Made by a program: the position numbers and the translations under genes. Positions 1 to 6,311 of a stretch of DNA of 10,176 nt are shown here, piece by piece (within the stretch, counting starts at the first letter, position 1; every line of letters begins with the position of its first letter). The notes beneath the pieces are model-generated. The model was given only the letters and a program-made list of their open reading frames with translations. It did not search any database and was not told the origin of the DNA. Source of the DNA: Lachnospiraceae bacterium (lineage in GTDB: Bacteria > Bacillota > Clostridia > Lachnospirales > Lachnospiraceae); assembly GCA_003535955.1 (NCBI GenBank), contig DPZM01000188.1, positions 1 through 10,176 on the forward strand, given 5' to 3'.

Positions 1-774
1 TGTGTTTATCATATATGATAACACTGCCGGCTGCAAGCCTGTTGTGTACGAATTGACCAGCAGGAAGAGCGGATCATCCGCAAGCACCTGTAAGCACAGC
101 TCAATAAATGGAAAGATCGACTCTTCGATCTTCCATATCTCGCCCTTGGGTCCGCGCCCGTAAGAAGGGGGATCCATTATTATGGCATCATACTTATTGC
201 CCCGTCTTATCTCGCGTTCAACAAACTTAACACAGTCATCCACCAGCCAGCGGATGGGGGCATCTTCAAGTCCCGAACTCCTTGCATTTTCCTTAGCCCA
301 GGTTACCATGCCCCTGGAGGCATCCACATGGGTTACCAAAGCACCTGCCGATGCTGCCGCAAGAGTCGCCCCGCCCGTATAGGCAAAAAGATTCAGGACC
401 TTAACCTGCCGGCCCGCCCCCTTTATAAGCGGGGAAAACCAGTCCCAGTTGGCTGCCTGCTCCGGGAAAAGTCCCGTATGCTTAAATGAAAAAGGCTTAA
501 GATTAAAAGTAAGCTCATTGTAGTTAACGGTCCACTGCTTGGGAAGATCGAAAAACTCCCACTCTCCCCCGCCCTTTACTGACCTGTGGTAATGAGCGTT
601 GGGCTTCTTCCAGCCCTTGTCTTCCCTGTCCGTATCCCATATGACCTGCGGATCAGGACGCACCAGGAAATAATTGCCCCAGCGTTCCAGCTTCTCGCCC
701 TTACTTGTATCTATTACTTCATAATCCTTCCAGTTATCTGCTGTCCACATATTCCATGTTCCGTTTTGCCGCAT
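1..774 (-). CDS. Class I SAM-dependent methyltransferase, RlmI-like (C-terminus cut by window edge)
   Basis: This reads as 258 residues with no stop before base 1, so the 3' end lies outside the window. It probably methylates a base in rRNA using S-adenosylmethionine, by resemblance to the COG1092/RlmI group; the exact substrate cannot be told. The N-terminal ~110 residues form a conserved region (GEKLERWG, VRPDPQVIW, KHTGLFPEQ). The Rossmann methyltransferase core follows: SAM-binding motif NLFAYTGGATLAAASAGA at about residues 128-145, acidic VDAS at 150-153, and the catalytic-loop motif DPPSYGRGPKGE at 201-212. Relatives as I recall them are around 280-300 residues, so perhaps 30-40 are missing. 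Two in-frame ATGs are possible, at 774 and 750. The family often begins near MW.ADNWKDYEV, which favours 750, while 774 is the longest reading before a stop at 775-777. Neither has a good Shine-Dalgarno. It starts 16 bases after the glf stop (41 with the 750 start). Family assignment is confident; substrate and start are not. Confidence 0.88.
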   Translation of the reverse strand, partial: MRQNGTWNMWTADNWKDYEVIDTSKGEKLERWGNYFLVRPDPQVIWDTDREDKGWKKPNAHYHRSVKGGGEWEFFDLPKQWTVNYNELTFNLKPFSFKHTGLFPEQAANWDWFSPLIKGAGRQVKVLNLFAYTGGATLAAASAGALVTHVDASRGMVTWAKENARSSGLEDAPIRWLVDDCVKFVEREIRRGNKYDAIIMDPPSYGRGPKGEIWKIEESIFPFIELCLQVLADDPLFLLVNSYTTGLQPAVLSYMINT

Positions 775-779
775 TTACT

Positions 780-806
780 GACACATCGGTTCAGAACCAA
801 TGTGTC
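780..806 (-). promoter_or_regulatory. Hairpin spanning the glf stop codon
   Basis: An inverted repeat pairs bases 780-786 (gacacat) with 800-806 (atgtgtc) and, after one c/a mismatch, 788-791 (ggtt) with 795-798 (aacc), leaving a 3-base loop. The glf stop codon (791-793) sits at the loop. No run of T follows on either strand, so it is not a standard intrinsic terminator. It lies just ahead of the methyltransferase start, which lacks a clear ribosome binding site. The structure is seen in the sequence; a role in mRNA stability or translation is a guess. Confidence 0.45.
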
Positions 807-1909
807 ACTGTTTCCAGTGCCCTGCGTATGATCTGATGCATATCGTAGTACTTATATTCACCGAGGCGGCCGCCGAAGATGACCTTCTCTTCGGCATCCG
901 CAAGCTCTTTATATCTTGCAAACAATGCATTGTTCTTCTCATCATTCATGGGATAATAGGGTTCATCACCCTTTTCCCACTTGGCGGGATATTCCCTTGT
1001 GATCACAGTCTTCTCCTGTGTACCGAACTCGAAATGCTTGTGCTCGATTATCCTTGTATAGGGAACCTCATACTCTGTATAATTAACCACAGCATTGCCC
1101 TGGTAATTATCCGTATCAAGAACCTCGTTCTCAAATCGCAGGCTCCTGTACTCAAGCTCCCCGAACCTGTAATCGTAAAACTCATCGATCATGCCGGTAA
1201 ATACTATCCTGTCCGCACACTCATCATAGGACTTCCTGTCCCTGAAGTAGTCAGCATTCAGCCTGACCTCACAGCCTTCGAGCATCTTCTCTATCATCGC
1301 GGTATAACCGCCGATGGGAATTCCCTGATACTTGTCGTTAAAATAATTATTATCGTAGGTAAACCTTACGGGCAAACGCTTTATTATAAAGGCAGGAAGA
1401 TCATCTGCCCTTTTGCCCCACTGTTTCTCGGTATATCCCTCAATAAGCTTCTCATAGATATCCTTACCCACAAGGCTTAATGCCTGTTCGCGCAGGTTAC
1501 GGGGTTCGCTTACCCCGGCGGCCTTCATTTCATCCAGGGCTTCCCGCTTCTGTTCGTCGATCTTCGCCCTTGCTTCATCCGGAGTCCTTACACCCCACAG
1601 GGCATGGAAGGTGTTCATGTTAAAGGGAAGATTGTAGAGCTCGTCCTTATACCTTGCAACCGGTGAATTGGTATATCTGTTGAATTCCGCAAAGGAATTA
1701 ACGTAATCCCAGACCTCCTTATCGGATGTGTGGAATATATGAGCTCCGTACTTATGGACGTTAATCCCCTCTGTCTCCTCGGTATAAGTATTGCCGCCTA
1801 TATGAGGCCTTTTATCGATGACAAGGCATCTCTTTCCTGTCTTATGCGCTTCATGGGCAAACACGGCCCCAAAGAGGCCTGCCCCGACTATAAGGTAATC
1901 GTATTTCAT
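791..1909 (-). CDS. glf: UDP-galactopyranose mutase
   Basis: This 372-residue flavoenzyme interconverts UDP-galactopyranose and UDP-galactofuranose in the cytoplasm, supplying galactofuranose for cell-surface polysaccharides. The FAD-binding GAGLFG is at residues 9-14 and RPHIGGNTY at 34-42. The substrate region EGYTEKQWGKR (157-167) carries the stacking tryptophan W164. KRLPVRF (177-183) and YTRIIEH (284-290) match the regions holding the conserved active-site arginines (family R174 and R280, here probably R178 and R286). GGRLGEYKYYDM (346-357) holds the C-terminal Arg/Tyr set. Length matches the family (about 365-390). The ATG at 1909 is preferred because the FAD motif then lies at the usual distance and an AAGGGGAAG ribosome site precedes it. 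A longer reading from a TTG at 1969 would overlap leuA and add 20 residues unlike the family. No glycosyltransferase or polysaccharide gene is visible nearby, so this copy stands apart from a surface-sugar cluster, at least in this window. Confidence 0.97.
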   Translation of the reverse strand: MKYDYLIVGAGLFGAVFAHEAHKTGKRCLVIDKRPHIGGNTYTEETEGINVHKYGAHIFHTSDKEVWDYVNSFAEFNRYTNSPVARYKDELYNLPFNMNTFHALWGVRTPDEARAKIDEQKREALDEMKAAGVSEPRNLREQALSLVGKDIYEKLIEGYTEKQWGKRADDLPAFIIKRLPVRFTYDNNYFNDKYQGIPIGGYTAMIEKMLEGCEVRLNADYFRDRKSYDECADRIVFTGMIDEFYDYRFGELEYRSLRFENEVLDTDNYQGNAVVNYTEYEVPYTRIIEHKHFEFGTQEKTVITREYPAKWEKGDEPYYPMNDEKNNALFARYKELADAEEKVIFGGRLGEYKYYDMHQIIRRALETVTHWF

Positions 1910-1913
1910 CTCT

Positions 1914-1922
1914 CTTCCCCTT
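1914..1922 (-). promoter_or_regulatory. Ribosome binding site of glf
   Basis: On the minus strand AAGGGGAAG lies a few bases before the ATG at 1909. It decides the start in favour of 1909 over the upstream in-frame TTG at 1969. Confidence 0.6.
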
Positions 1923-1952
1923 GTATTTGATCGTTCCTCAGGCAATTTTGCT

Positions 1953-3629
1953 TCAGCCAATAAGTTCAAGCCGGTTGATGGCCGAGAAGATCGCGCGCAC
2001 CGAAGCCCTTGTAATGTTCGAGCTTACTCCTACACCGTAAGTAACGCTTCCCTCATCCGCATCAAGCAGGTGGATATAAGCAGCCGCCTGGGCATTGGCT
2101 CCTCCCTGAAGGGCATGCTCTTCATAGTCAAGCACCTTGATATTGATATCAAGATTCTCCTTAAGTCCGCGCAGGACGGCATCGATGGGTCCGTTACCGA
2201 CGGCCTCGAATGACTCTTCCTTACCGAACTTCGTATAAGTAAGGACGATATGTGTATCGAATTCAGAATCAGACGAATCCGAGGTATCGTCAACCTTAAG
2301 CTTCCTGAAATGAAGAGGCTCCTTCATATCAATATAACTTGACTTAAATGCTGCCATGATCTCATCGGGAGATATCTCACCCTGTTTCTCCGTAATGGCC
2401 TGGATAACCTTCGCAAATTCCTTATGCATTCCCTTGGGAAGCTTGAAGCCGAAATAGGTATCCATGATAAAGGCAACCCCGCCCTTGCCCGACTGTGAAT
2501 TGATGCGGACGATGGGCTCGTATTCACGTCCTATATCCGCAGGATCGATCGGCAGATAAGGAACCTGCCATATTTCCGACTTCCTCTCCTTCATGGCCTT
2601 GATACCTTTATTTATGGCATCCTGGTGAGAGCCTGAAAAAGCCGTAAAGACAAGCTTGCCTGCGTAAGGGTGTCTGTCGTCTATAGGCATCTTGACAAGA
2701 CGTTCATAAACCTCGATTATATCGTTTATCCTCTCAATGTTAAGCTTAGGATCGATACCCTGGGAAAACATGTTGTAGGCAATGTTCAGGACATCTATAT
2801 TACCCGTTCTCTCTCCGTTTCCAAAGAGGGTTCCTTCCACGCGGTCGGCACCCGCAAGCATTGCAAGCTCGGTAGCTGCGATTCCCGTTCCCCTGTCATT
2901 GTGGGGATGGATACTTAAGATCACGCTGTCCCTGTCGGAAAAATGCCTGTTCATCCACTCTATCTGGTCGGCATACACATTGGGCGTGTTCATCTCAACG
3001 GTAGCAGGCAGGTTGATTATCACAGGATCGTCCTTGCTTGCTCCCCACTCCTTAAGGACTGCCTCACAGATGTCATGTGCGAACTCAACCTCGGTTCCGG
3101 TAAAGCTCTCCGGCGAATACTCAAGCCTGATGTTCCCGTCGAACTTACCGGCCCTCTCCTTAACCCATCTTGTTCCGTTGACTGCTATCTGTATGATCTC
3201 ATCCTTCTCCATATTAAATACGACATCTCTTTGGAGAACTGATGTTGAATTATAGATATGAACGATAACATTCTTTATTCCTTCGATCGATTCAAAGGTT
3301 CTCTCGATAAGTTCCTCGCGGCACTGGGTAAGCACCTGCACCCACACATCATCGGGTATAAGCTTTCTGTCAACAAGCTGGCGAAGAAAGTCATATTCTA
3401 TCTGGGATGCTGCCGGAAAACCGATCTCTATTTCCTTGAAACCAAGCTTAATGAGCATCTCGAAAAACTCTATCTTTTCCTCTACGATCATGGGATCGAT
3501 AAGGGCCTGATTTCCGTCGCGCAGATCAACGCTGCACCATATCGGAGCCTTCTCGATCTCCTTGTCCGGCCACTGCCTCTGTGGATAATGGAGTACCGGA
3601 TTCTTCCTGTATCTTTCTACATTTTTCAT
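1953..3629 (-). CDS. leuA: 2-isopropylmalate synthase (yeast/actinobacterial type)
   Basis: This 558-residue enzyme condenses acetyl-CoA with 2-oxoisovalerate to 2-isopropylmalate, the first committed step of leucine synthesis, in the cytoplasm. The TIM-barrel catalytic domain opens with VDLRDGNQAL (34-43), with the conserved Arg-Asp at 37-38. The metal-binding HPHND (241-245) and the loop EGTLFGNGERTGN (265-277) follow. FSGSHQDAINKG (331-342) belongs to the linker region, and residues from about 455 form the LeuA C-terminal regulatory domain (VGNGPIDA, YGVGVSSNITRAS) that normally mediates leucine feedback. The N-terminal RYRKNPVLHYPQRQWPDK and the overall length point to the yeast/actinobacterial LeuA class (as in Corynebacterium) rather than the shorter Bacillus/E. 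coli class. The ATG at 3629 has a GGGAGGA site about 7 bases upstream. It follows ptsH after a 76-base gap holding a terminator, and glf comes 43 bases downstream. No T-box leader or leucine-rich leader peptide is visible before it. Confidence 0.97.
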   Translation of the reverse strand: MKNVERYRKNPVLHYPQRQWPDKEIEKAPIWCSVDLRDGNQALIDPMIVEEKIEFFEMLIKLGFKEIEIGFPAASQIEYDFLRQLVDRKLIPDDVWVQVLTQCREELIERTFESIEGIKNVIVHIYNSTSVLQRDVVFNMEKDEIIQIAVNGTRWVKERAGKFDGNIRLEYSPESFTGTEVEFAHDICEAVLKEWGASKDDPVIINLPATVEMNTPNVYADQIEWMNRHFSDRDSVILSIHPHNDRGTGIAATELAMLAGADRVEGTLFGNGERTGNIDVLNIAYNMFSQGIDPKLNIERINDIIEVYERLVKMPIDDRHPYAGKLVFTAFSGSHQDAINKGIKAMKERKSEIWQVPYLPIDPADIGREYEPIVRINSQSGKGGVAFIMDTYFGFKLPKGMHKEFAKVIQAITEKQGEISPDEIMAAFKSSYIDMKEPLHFRKLKVDDTSDSSDSEFDTHIVLTYTKFGKEESFEAVGNGPIDAVLRGLKENLDINIKVLDYEEHALQGGANAQAAAYIHLLDADEGSVTYGVGVSSNITRASVRAIFSAINRLELIG

Positions 3630-3660
3630 AACTGCATCCTCCCATATATAAATTCTGATT

Positions 3661-3692
3661 AAAAGTAAAAAGCCGATGGCGGACCATCGGCT
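3661..3692 (-). terminator. Rho-independent terminator of ptsH
   Basis: Read on the minus strand, a 9-bp perfect stem AGCCGATGG/CCATCGGCT (arms at 3684-3692 and 3671-3679) closes a TCCG tetraloop, a UNCG-type stable loop. The tract TTTTTACTTTT follows at once. It starts 13 bases after the ptsH stop and separates ptsH from leuA. Confidence 0.93.
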
Positions 3693-3705
3693 GTCTTGTC
3701 ATATT

Positions 3706-3969
3706 CTATTCACCCAATCCGCTCTCTATCGCTTCTACCAAAGCCTTGAGTGCTTCTTCTTCGTCCTCGCCTTCACACACGAATTCAATTTCATCTCCGC
3801 ATTTTACACATGCGCCGAGGACGCTTAGGACGCTCTTGGCATTTGCCGTACTTTCACGAAAATTAAACGTGATCAGGGACTTAAACTGCATGGCCTCCTT
3901 ACACAGGATGCCTGCAGGCCTTAAATGCAATCCCGTAGGATTCTTTATAGTCACCTTCTGGCTGACCAT
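3706..3969 (-). CDS. ptsH: Phosphocarrier protein HPr
   Basis: This 87-residue HPr is the histidine phosphocarrier of the sugar phosphotransferase system. In the cytoplasm it takes phosphate from PEP via Enzyme I and hands it to sugar-specific EIIA domains. The active-site motif TGLHLRPAG puts the histidine at residue 15. The Firmicute regulatory serine falls at 46 (AKS), the site HPr kinase would modify for CcpA-linked catabolite repression. These exact positions, and a GGAGG 10 bases upstream, support the ATG at 3969. A TTG two codons earlier (3975) would shift both residues by two and sits only 4 bases from the GGAGG. Four cysteines (23, 54, 57, 65), including a CxxC after the regulatory helix, are more than classic HPr carries. 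It has its own promoter and terminator, so it is probably monocistronic; Enzyme I is not adjacent. Crh is excluded by the presence of His15. Confidence 0.96.
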   Translation of the reverse strand: MVSQKVTIKNPTGLHLRPAGILCKEAMQFKSLITFNFRESTANAKSVLSVLGACVKCGDEIEFVCEGEDEEEALKALVEAIESGLGE

Positions 3970-3979
3970 CTGCAAATGT

Positions 3980-3984
3980 CCTCC
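3980..3984 (-). promoter_or_regulatory. Ribosome binding site of ptsH
   Basis: GGAGG on the minus strand lies 10 bases before the ATG at 3969 and 4 bases before the alternative TTG at 3975. The HPr residue numbering settles the start on the ATG. Confidence 0.7.
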
Positions 3985-4013
3985 GTTTCATTAAAAATCA
4001 ATCACACCAAAAT

Positions 4014-4042
4014 ATTATAACATGTAAGGACGGCTTCTACAA
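4014..4042 (-). promoter_or_regulatory. Sigma-A type promoter of ptsH
   Basis: On the minus strand a perfect -10 box TATAAT (4019-4014) lies 17 bases downstream of TTGTAG (4042-4037), a partial match to TTGACA. A start of transcription near 4007 would give a leader of about 38 bases before the ptsH ATG. It sits in the 87-base gap between cdaR and ptsH. Confidence 0.7.
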
Positions 4043-4056
4043 GTACCCAGTTACCC

Positions 4057-5418
4057 TTACTCTTCTGTCTGATCTGTATGTTCCGTCTGACCCGCTATAC
4101 CCGCAACACCCTCCTGGGGCAGGGCTATCAACGCGGTATTGTCCGTTGTAGGATACAGGCTCACTTCCATCATGGACGAATTAACGATCGTTATCCCGGC
4201 AGGAAGGTTCCACCTTACGGATGCATCATATGACCCTGCATGTATACCTTCTATCGTCGTATCCCTCGGTGTCATACCGGATGCATCTATCGTACCTGTT
4301 ATCCTGGATGCATCAAGGCCTGTTATAACTTCATTAAGCCCCTGTATTTCGATCCGTTTGCTTCCCCCTATATCAACCAGTGAAGCCTGAAATCCTTCCG
4401 GAATATTGTCAATTACAATATTGGCAGTAGGCACATCCACGATCGTGTTCTCCAGCTTACCAATGTAGACGGTGACTTCTACGTTTCCGTCATATTCATT
4501 TGTTGCAAGCCTTATTCCACCGGGCAGATAATCGTTAATATCGAAGGTATGGGTTACATCACCTGTTGCTCCGTTTATCGAAACATCATCAGCGGGTATC
4601 GTTATACCTTCAAGCGATTTAAAGGCGGAGCCCGATCCTGCAACAAGAATTGTATCGGGTGATACCGCTACTTTTCCGGTAGATGCATAACCCTCGGCCG
4701 GCGTTCCGGAAATCGCTGCCATCACAGGAATTTCCTTTGTAGCAAGTATATCTATATCCACCAGTATTTCGGTCACCCCTACCGTCAGGGCGGAATTATT
4801 GACCACATCTCCATTACCGTCATAGAGTACAACCCTTGAAGATGCCCTTATATTGGAAGTTGCCCCCGATACATCGACGGTTGCAACAGCCCTTGCAAGC
4901 TTGGATACCGCTGACTTGGGACCCGAGATCGAAGTTATATTGACACTCGGCGAATTACTTCCGACAACATATCCCTTGGCAGGAATACCTACTGTCTCAA
5001 CATTTATGGACAGCTGTTTCTTCTCAAGGTCCTCAACCTCCACCTTAAGATTCTTGGTAAGGGGCGTGATCGAAGAGATCATGTCCGAATACCTTGTGGT
5101 ACGGACATCTATCGAAACCGAATTAAGGATGGTCATCTCCTTAAGATCGGCAGTTGCCTTGATGTAATCACGGCTCATCTTCTCAAGCACCGATCTCTTG
5201 GCGGAGATGGAAACGGAAATGATATTGCTGCCGTCAAGGACTTCATATACCTTGCCCTGGGATGTCACCGCATCCGCATTCAGTATCTCGACCTCAATCC
5301 CGGAATAGTTCCTGGTGATGACCGGATCATCTATACTGACTACAACAAGCCAGAGTATAAATGCCACGGCTATGGATATCAGCTTAAGGCCAAGATTATT
5401 TGTCAGCTTTTGTCTCAT
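4057..5418 (-). CDS. cdaR: YbbR-repeat protein, CdaA regulator CdaR
   Basis: This 453-residue membrane-anchored protein partners and modulates the diadenylate cyclase CdaA in Firmicutes. A short basic N-terminus (MRQKLTNNLGLK) is followed by one membrane segment at about 12-28, leaving the rest outside the membrane. Four YbbR-type beta-rich repeats can be traced at about 39-130, 135-223, 228-319 and 325-421. Recurring cues are G(I/T)PA(K/E)GY at 144-150 and 238-244 and the similar NIPEGF at 338-343. A low-complexity tail of about 30 residues (Gly/Ala then TEHTDQTEE) ends the protein. The start lies inside cdaA with a 23-base overlap, implying translational coupling and a matched supply of both proteins. 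An AGGCAGGG-like site precedes the ATG. No glmM follows, unlike the common cdaA-cdaR-glmM order. Family assignment is firm; the regulatory direction in this organism is not known. Confidence 0.92.
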   Translation of the reverse strand: MRQKLTNNLGLKLISIAVAFILWLVVVSIDDPVITRNYSGIEVEILNADAVTSQGKVYEVLDGSNIISVSISAKRSVLEKMSRDYIKATADLKEMTILNSVSIDVRTTRYSDMISSITPLTKNLKVEVEDLEKKQLSINVETVGIPAKGYVVGSNSPSVNITSISGPKSAVSKLARAVATVDVSGATSNIRASSRVVLYDGNGDVVNNSALTVGVTEILVDIDILATKEIPVMAAISGTPAEGYASTGKVAVSPDTILVAGSGSAFKSLEGITIPADDVSINGATGDVTHTFDINDYLPGGIRLATNEYDGNVEVTVYIGKLENTIVDVPTANIVIDNIPEGFQASLVDIGGSKRIEIQGLNEVITGLDASRITGTIDASGMTPRDTTIEGIHAGSYDASVRWNLPAGITIVNSSMMEVSLYPTTDNTALIALPQEGVAGIAGQTEHTDQTEE

Positions 5419-6289
5419 TCTTAGCCCTGCCTTTCCAGAAGAATATCTTCTTTTCTTCCATTGTCTTGCTCTGTACTATCTCCAGCTTCTTTCTCAGGAA
5501 ATCGGCGTCGATATTCCTGAAGAGTTCACCGTTCATTGCAACGGAAACACGGCCTGTCTCTTCTGATACGATGATCGTCAGCGAATCGGTTGCCTCCGAT
5601 ATACCTACTCCGGCACGATGTCTTGTACCCAGTTCCTTGCTGAGTTCCATGTTGTCGGACAGGGGCAGATAACAGGTGGCAGATGCTATCCTGTCTCCGT
5701 GTATGATAACGGCTCCGTCATGAAGCGGAGTGTTATGTTCGAAAATATTGATGAGCAGCTGGCTTGAAACCAGTGAATCGATAAGGATTCCGGTAAGCTC
5801 GTATTCTGTGAGAGGATCCTTGTTCTGGACGACAATAAGGGCACCGGTCTTGGCCTTGCCCATTTCATAGGATGCCCTTACAAGCTCGTTTATTGTATTA
5901 TCGGAAAACATCTCGCCCGTGACCCTTGATGAATCAAACTGGACAATACCGGATAATACATTTGATTTACCGATCTGTTCAAGAGCCTTACGAAGCTCGG
6001 GCTGAAAAACAATAAGAAGTGCGGTTACGGCGATCCCGGTAACATTCTTGGCGATCCACAGGATCGTGGTCATGTCAAACAGAGCCGCAAAGAAAACAAA
6101 TACAAGTATGATAAGGATACCCCTCATAAGAGCCCATGCCCTCGTGTTCTTGATCCACCGAAGGACATGGTACACAAGAATGGATATTATGATTATCTCT
6201 ACAATATCGGTCCACATGATCACCGGCATGGATACCCATCCCAGATATTGGTTCATAATGGATTTTATGACCGTTCCGATCTGTTCCAT
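5396..6289 (-). CDS. cdaA: Diadenylate cyclase CdaA (DacA)
   Basis: This 297-residue membrane enzyme joins two ATP molecules into cyclic di-AMP, the second messenger controlling potassium and osmolyte transport and cell-wall homeostasis in Firmicutes. Hydrophobic segments at about 28-44, 56-72 and 76-95 form the three-helix membrane anchor. A short linker (FQPELRKALEQIG) leads into the DAC domain. Both catalytic signatures are intact: DGA at 191-193 (in HDGAVIIHGDRI) and RHR at 223-225 (in GTRHRAGVGISE). Length and layout match the CdaA class rather than DisA or CdaS. The ATG at 6289 has an AAGG site about 9 bases upstream. The C-terminal tail is charged (MEEKKIFFWKGRAKNETKADK) and its coding end overlaps cdaR. 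It follows an uncharacterised membrane-protein gene by 22 bases, suggesting that gene is co-transcribed with it. Confidence 0.97.
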   Translation of the reverse strand: MEQIGTVIKSIMNQYLGWVSMPVIMWTDIVEIIIISILVYHVLRWIKNTRAWALMRGILIILVFVFFAALFDMTTILWIAKNVTGIAVTALLIVFQPELRKALEQIGKSNVLSGIVQFDSSRVTGEMFSDNTINELVRASYEMGKAKTGALIVVQNKDPLTEYELTGILIDSLVSSQLLINIFEHNTPLHDGAVIIHGDRIASATCYLPLSDNMELSKELGTRHRAGVGISEATDSLTIIVSEETGRVSVAMNGELFRNIDADFLRKKLEIVQSKTMEEKKIFFWKGRAKNETKADK

Positions 6290-6311
6290 AACTATACCTT
6301 AGATTTGTTTA

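Noticed and set aside
865..874. Palindrome ggcggccgcc in glf
   Set aside because: It encodes the conserved GGRLGEY motif of the enzyme; a GC-rich chance palindrome is enough explanation.
800..1480. Plus-strand open reading frame of 226 residues opposite glf
   Set aside because: It lies wholly antisense to a clear glf gene, has no ribosome site, and its product is a compositional shadow (Leu/Ile runs) with no recognisable motif.
1910..1969. Longer glf start from TTG at 1969
   Set aside because: It would overlap leuA, add 20 residues unlike the family, and ignore the good ribosome site before the ATG at 1909.
3630..3705. Leucine T-box riboswitch before leuA
   Set aside because: The gap is too short for a T-box (usually over 150 bases) and the T-box consensus is absent. 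The hairpin there is a plain terminator for ptsH.
3977..3990. cre-like sequence TGAAACGGAGGACA before ptsH
   Set aside because: It fits the outer part of the catabolite-response consensus but misses the central C of CG and the following T. The GGAGG in it is already explained as the ribosome binding site.
4024..4060. Possible terminator after cdaR (GTAAGG pairing with CCTTAC)
   Set aside because: The stem is only 6 bp with a loop of about 25 bases and no clean T-run. It overlaps the ptsH promoter and is too weak to call.
4219..4314. Three copies of ggatgcatc within cdaR
   Set aside because: They fall at 4219, 4279 and 4306 in one coding frame, as aspartate-alanine-serine codons or their equivalents in a repeat-rich protein. 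Spacing is irregular and nothing suggests a DNA site.
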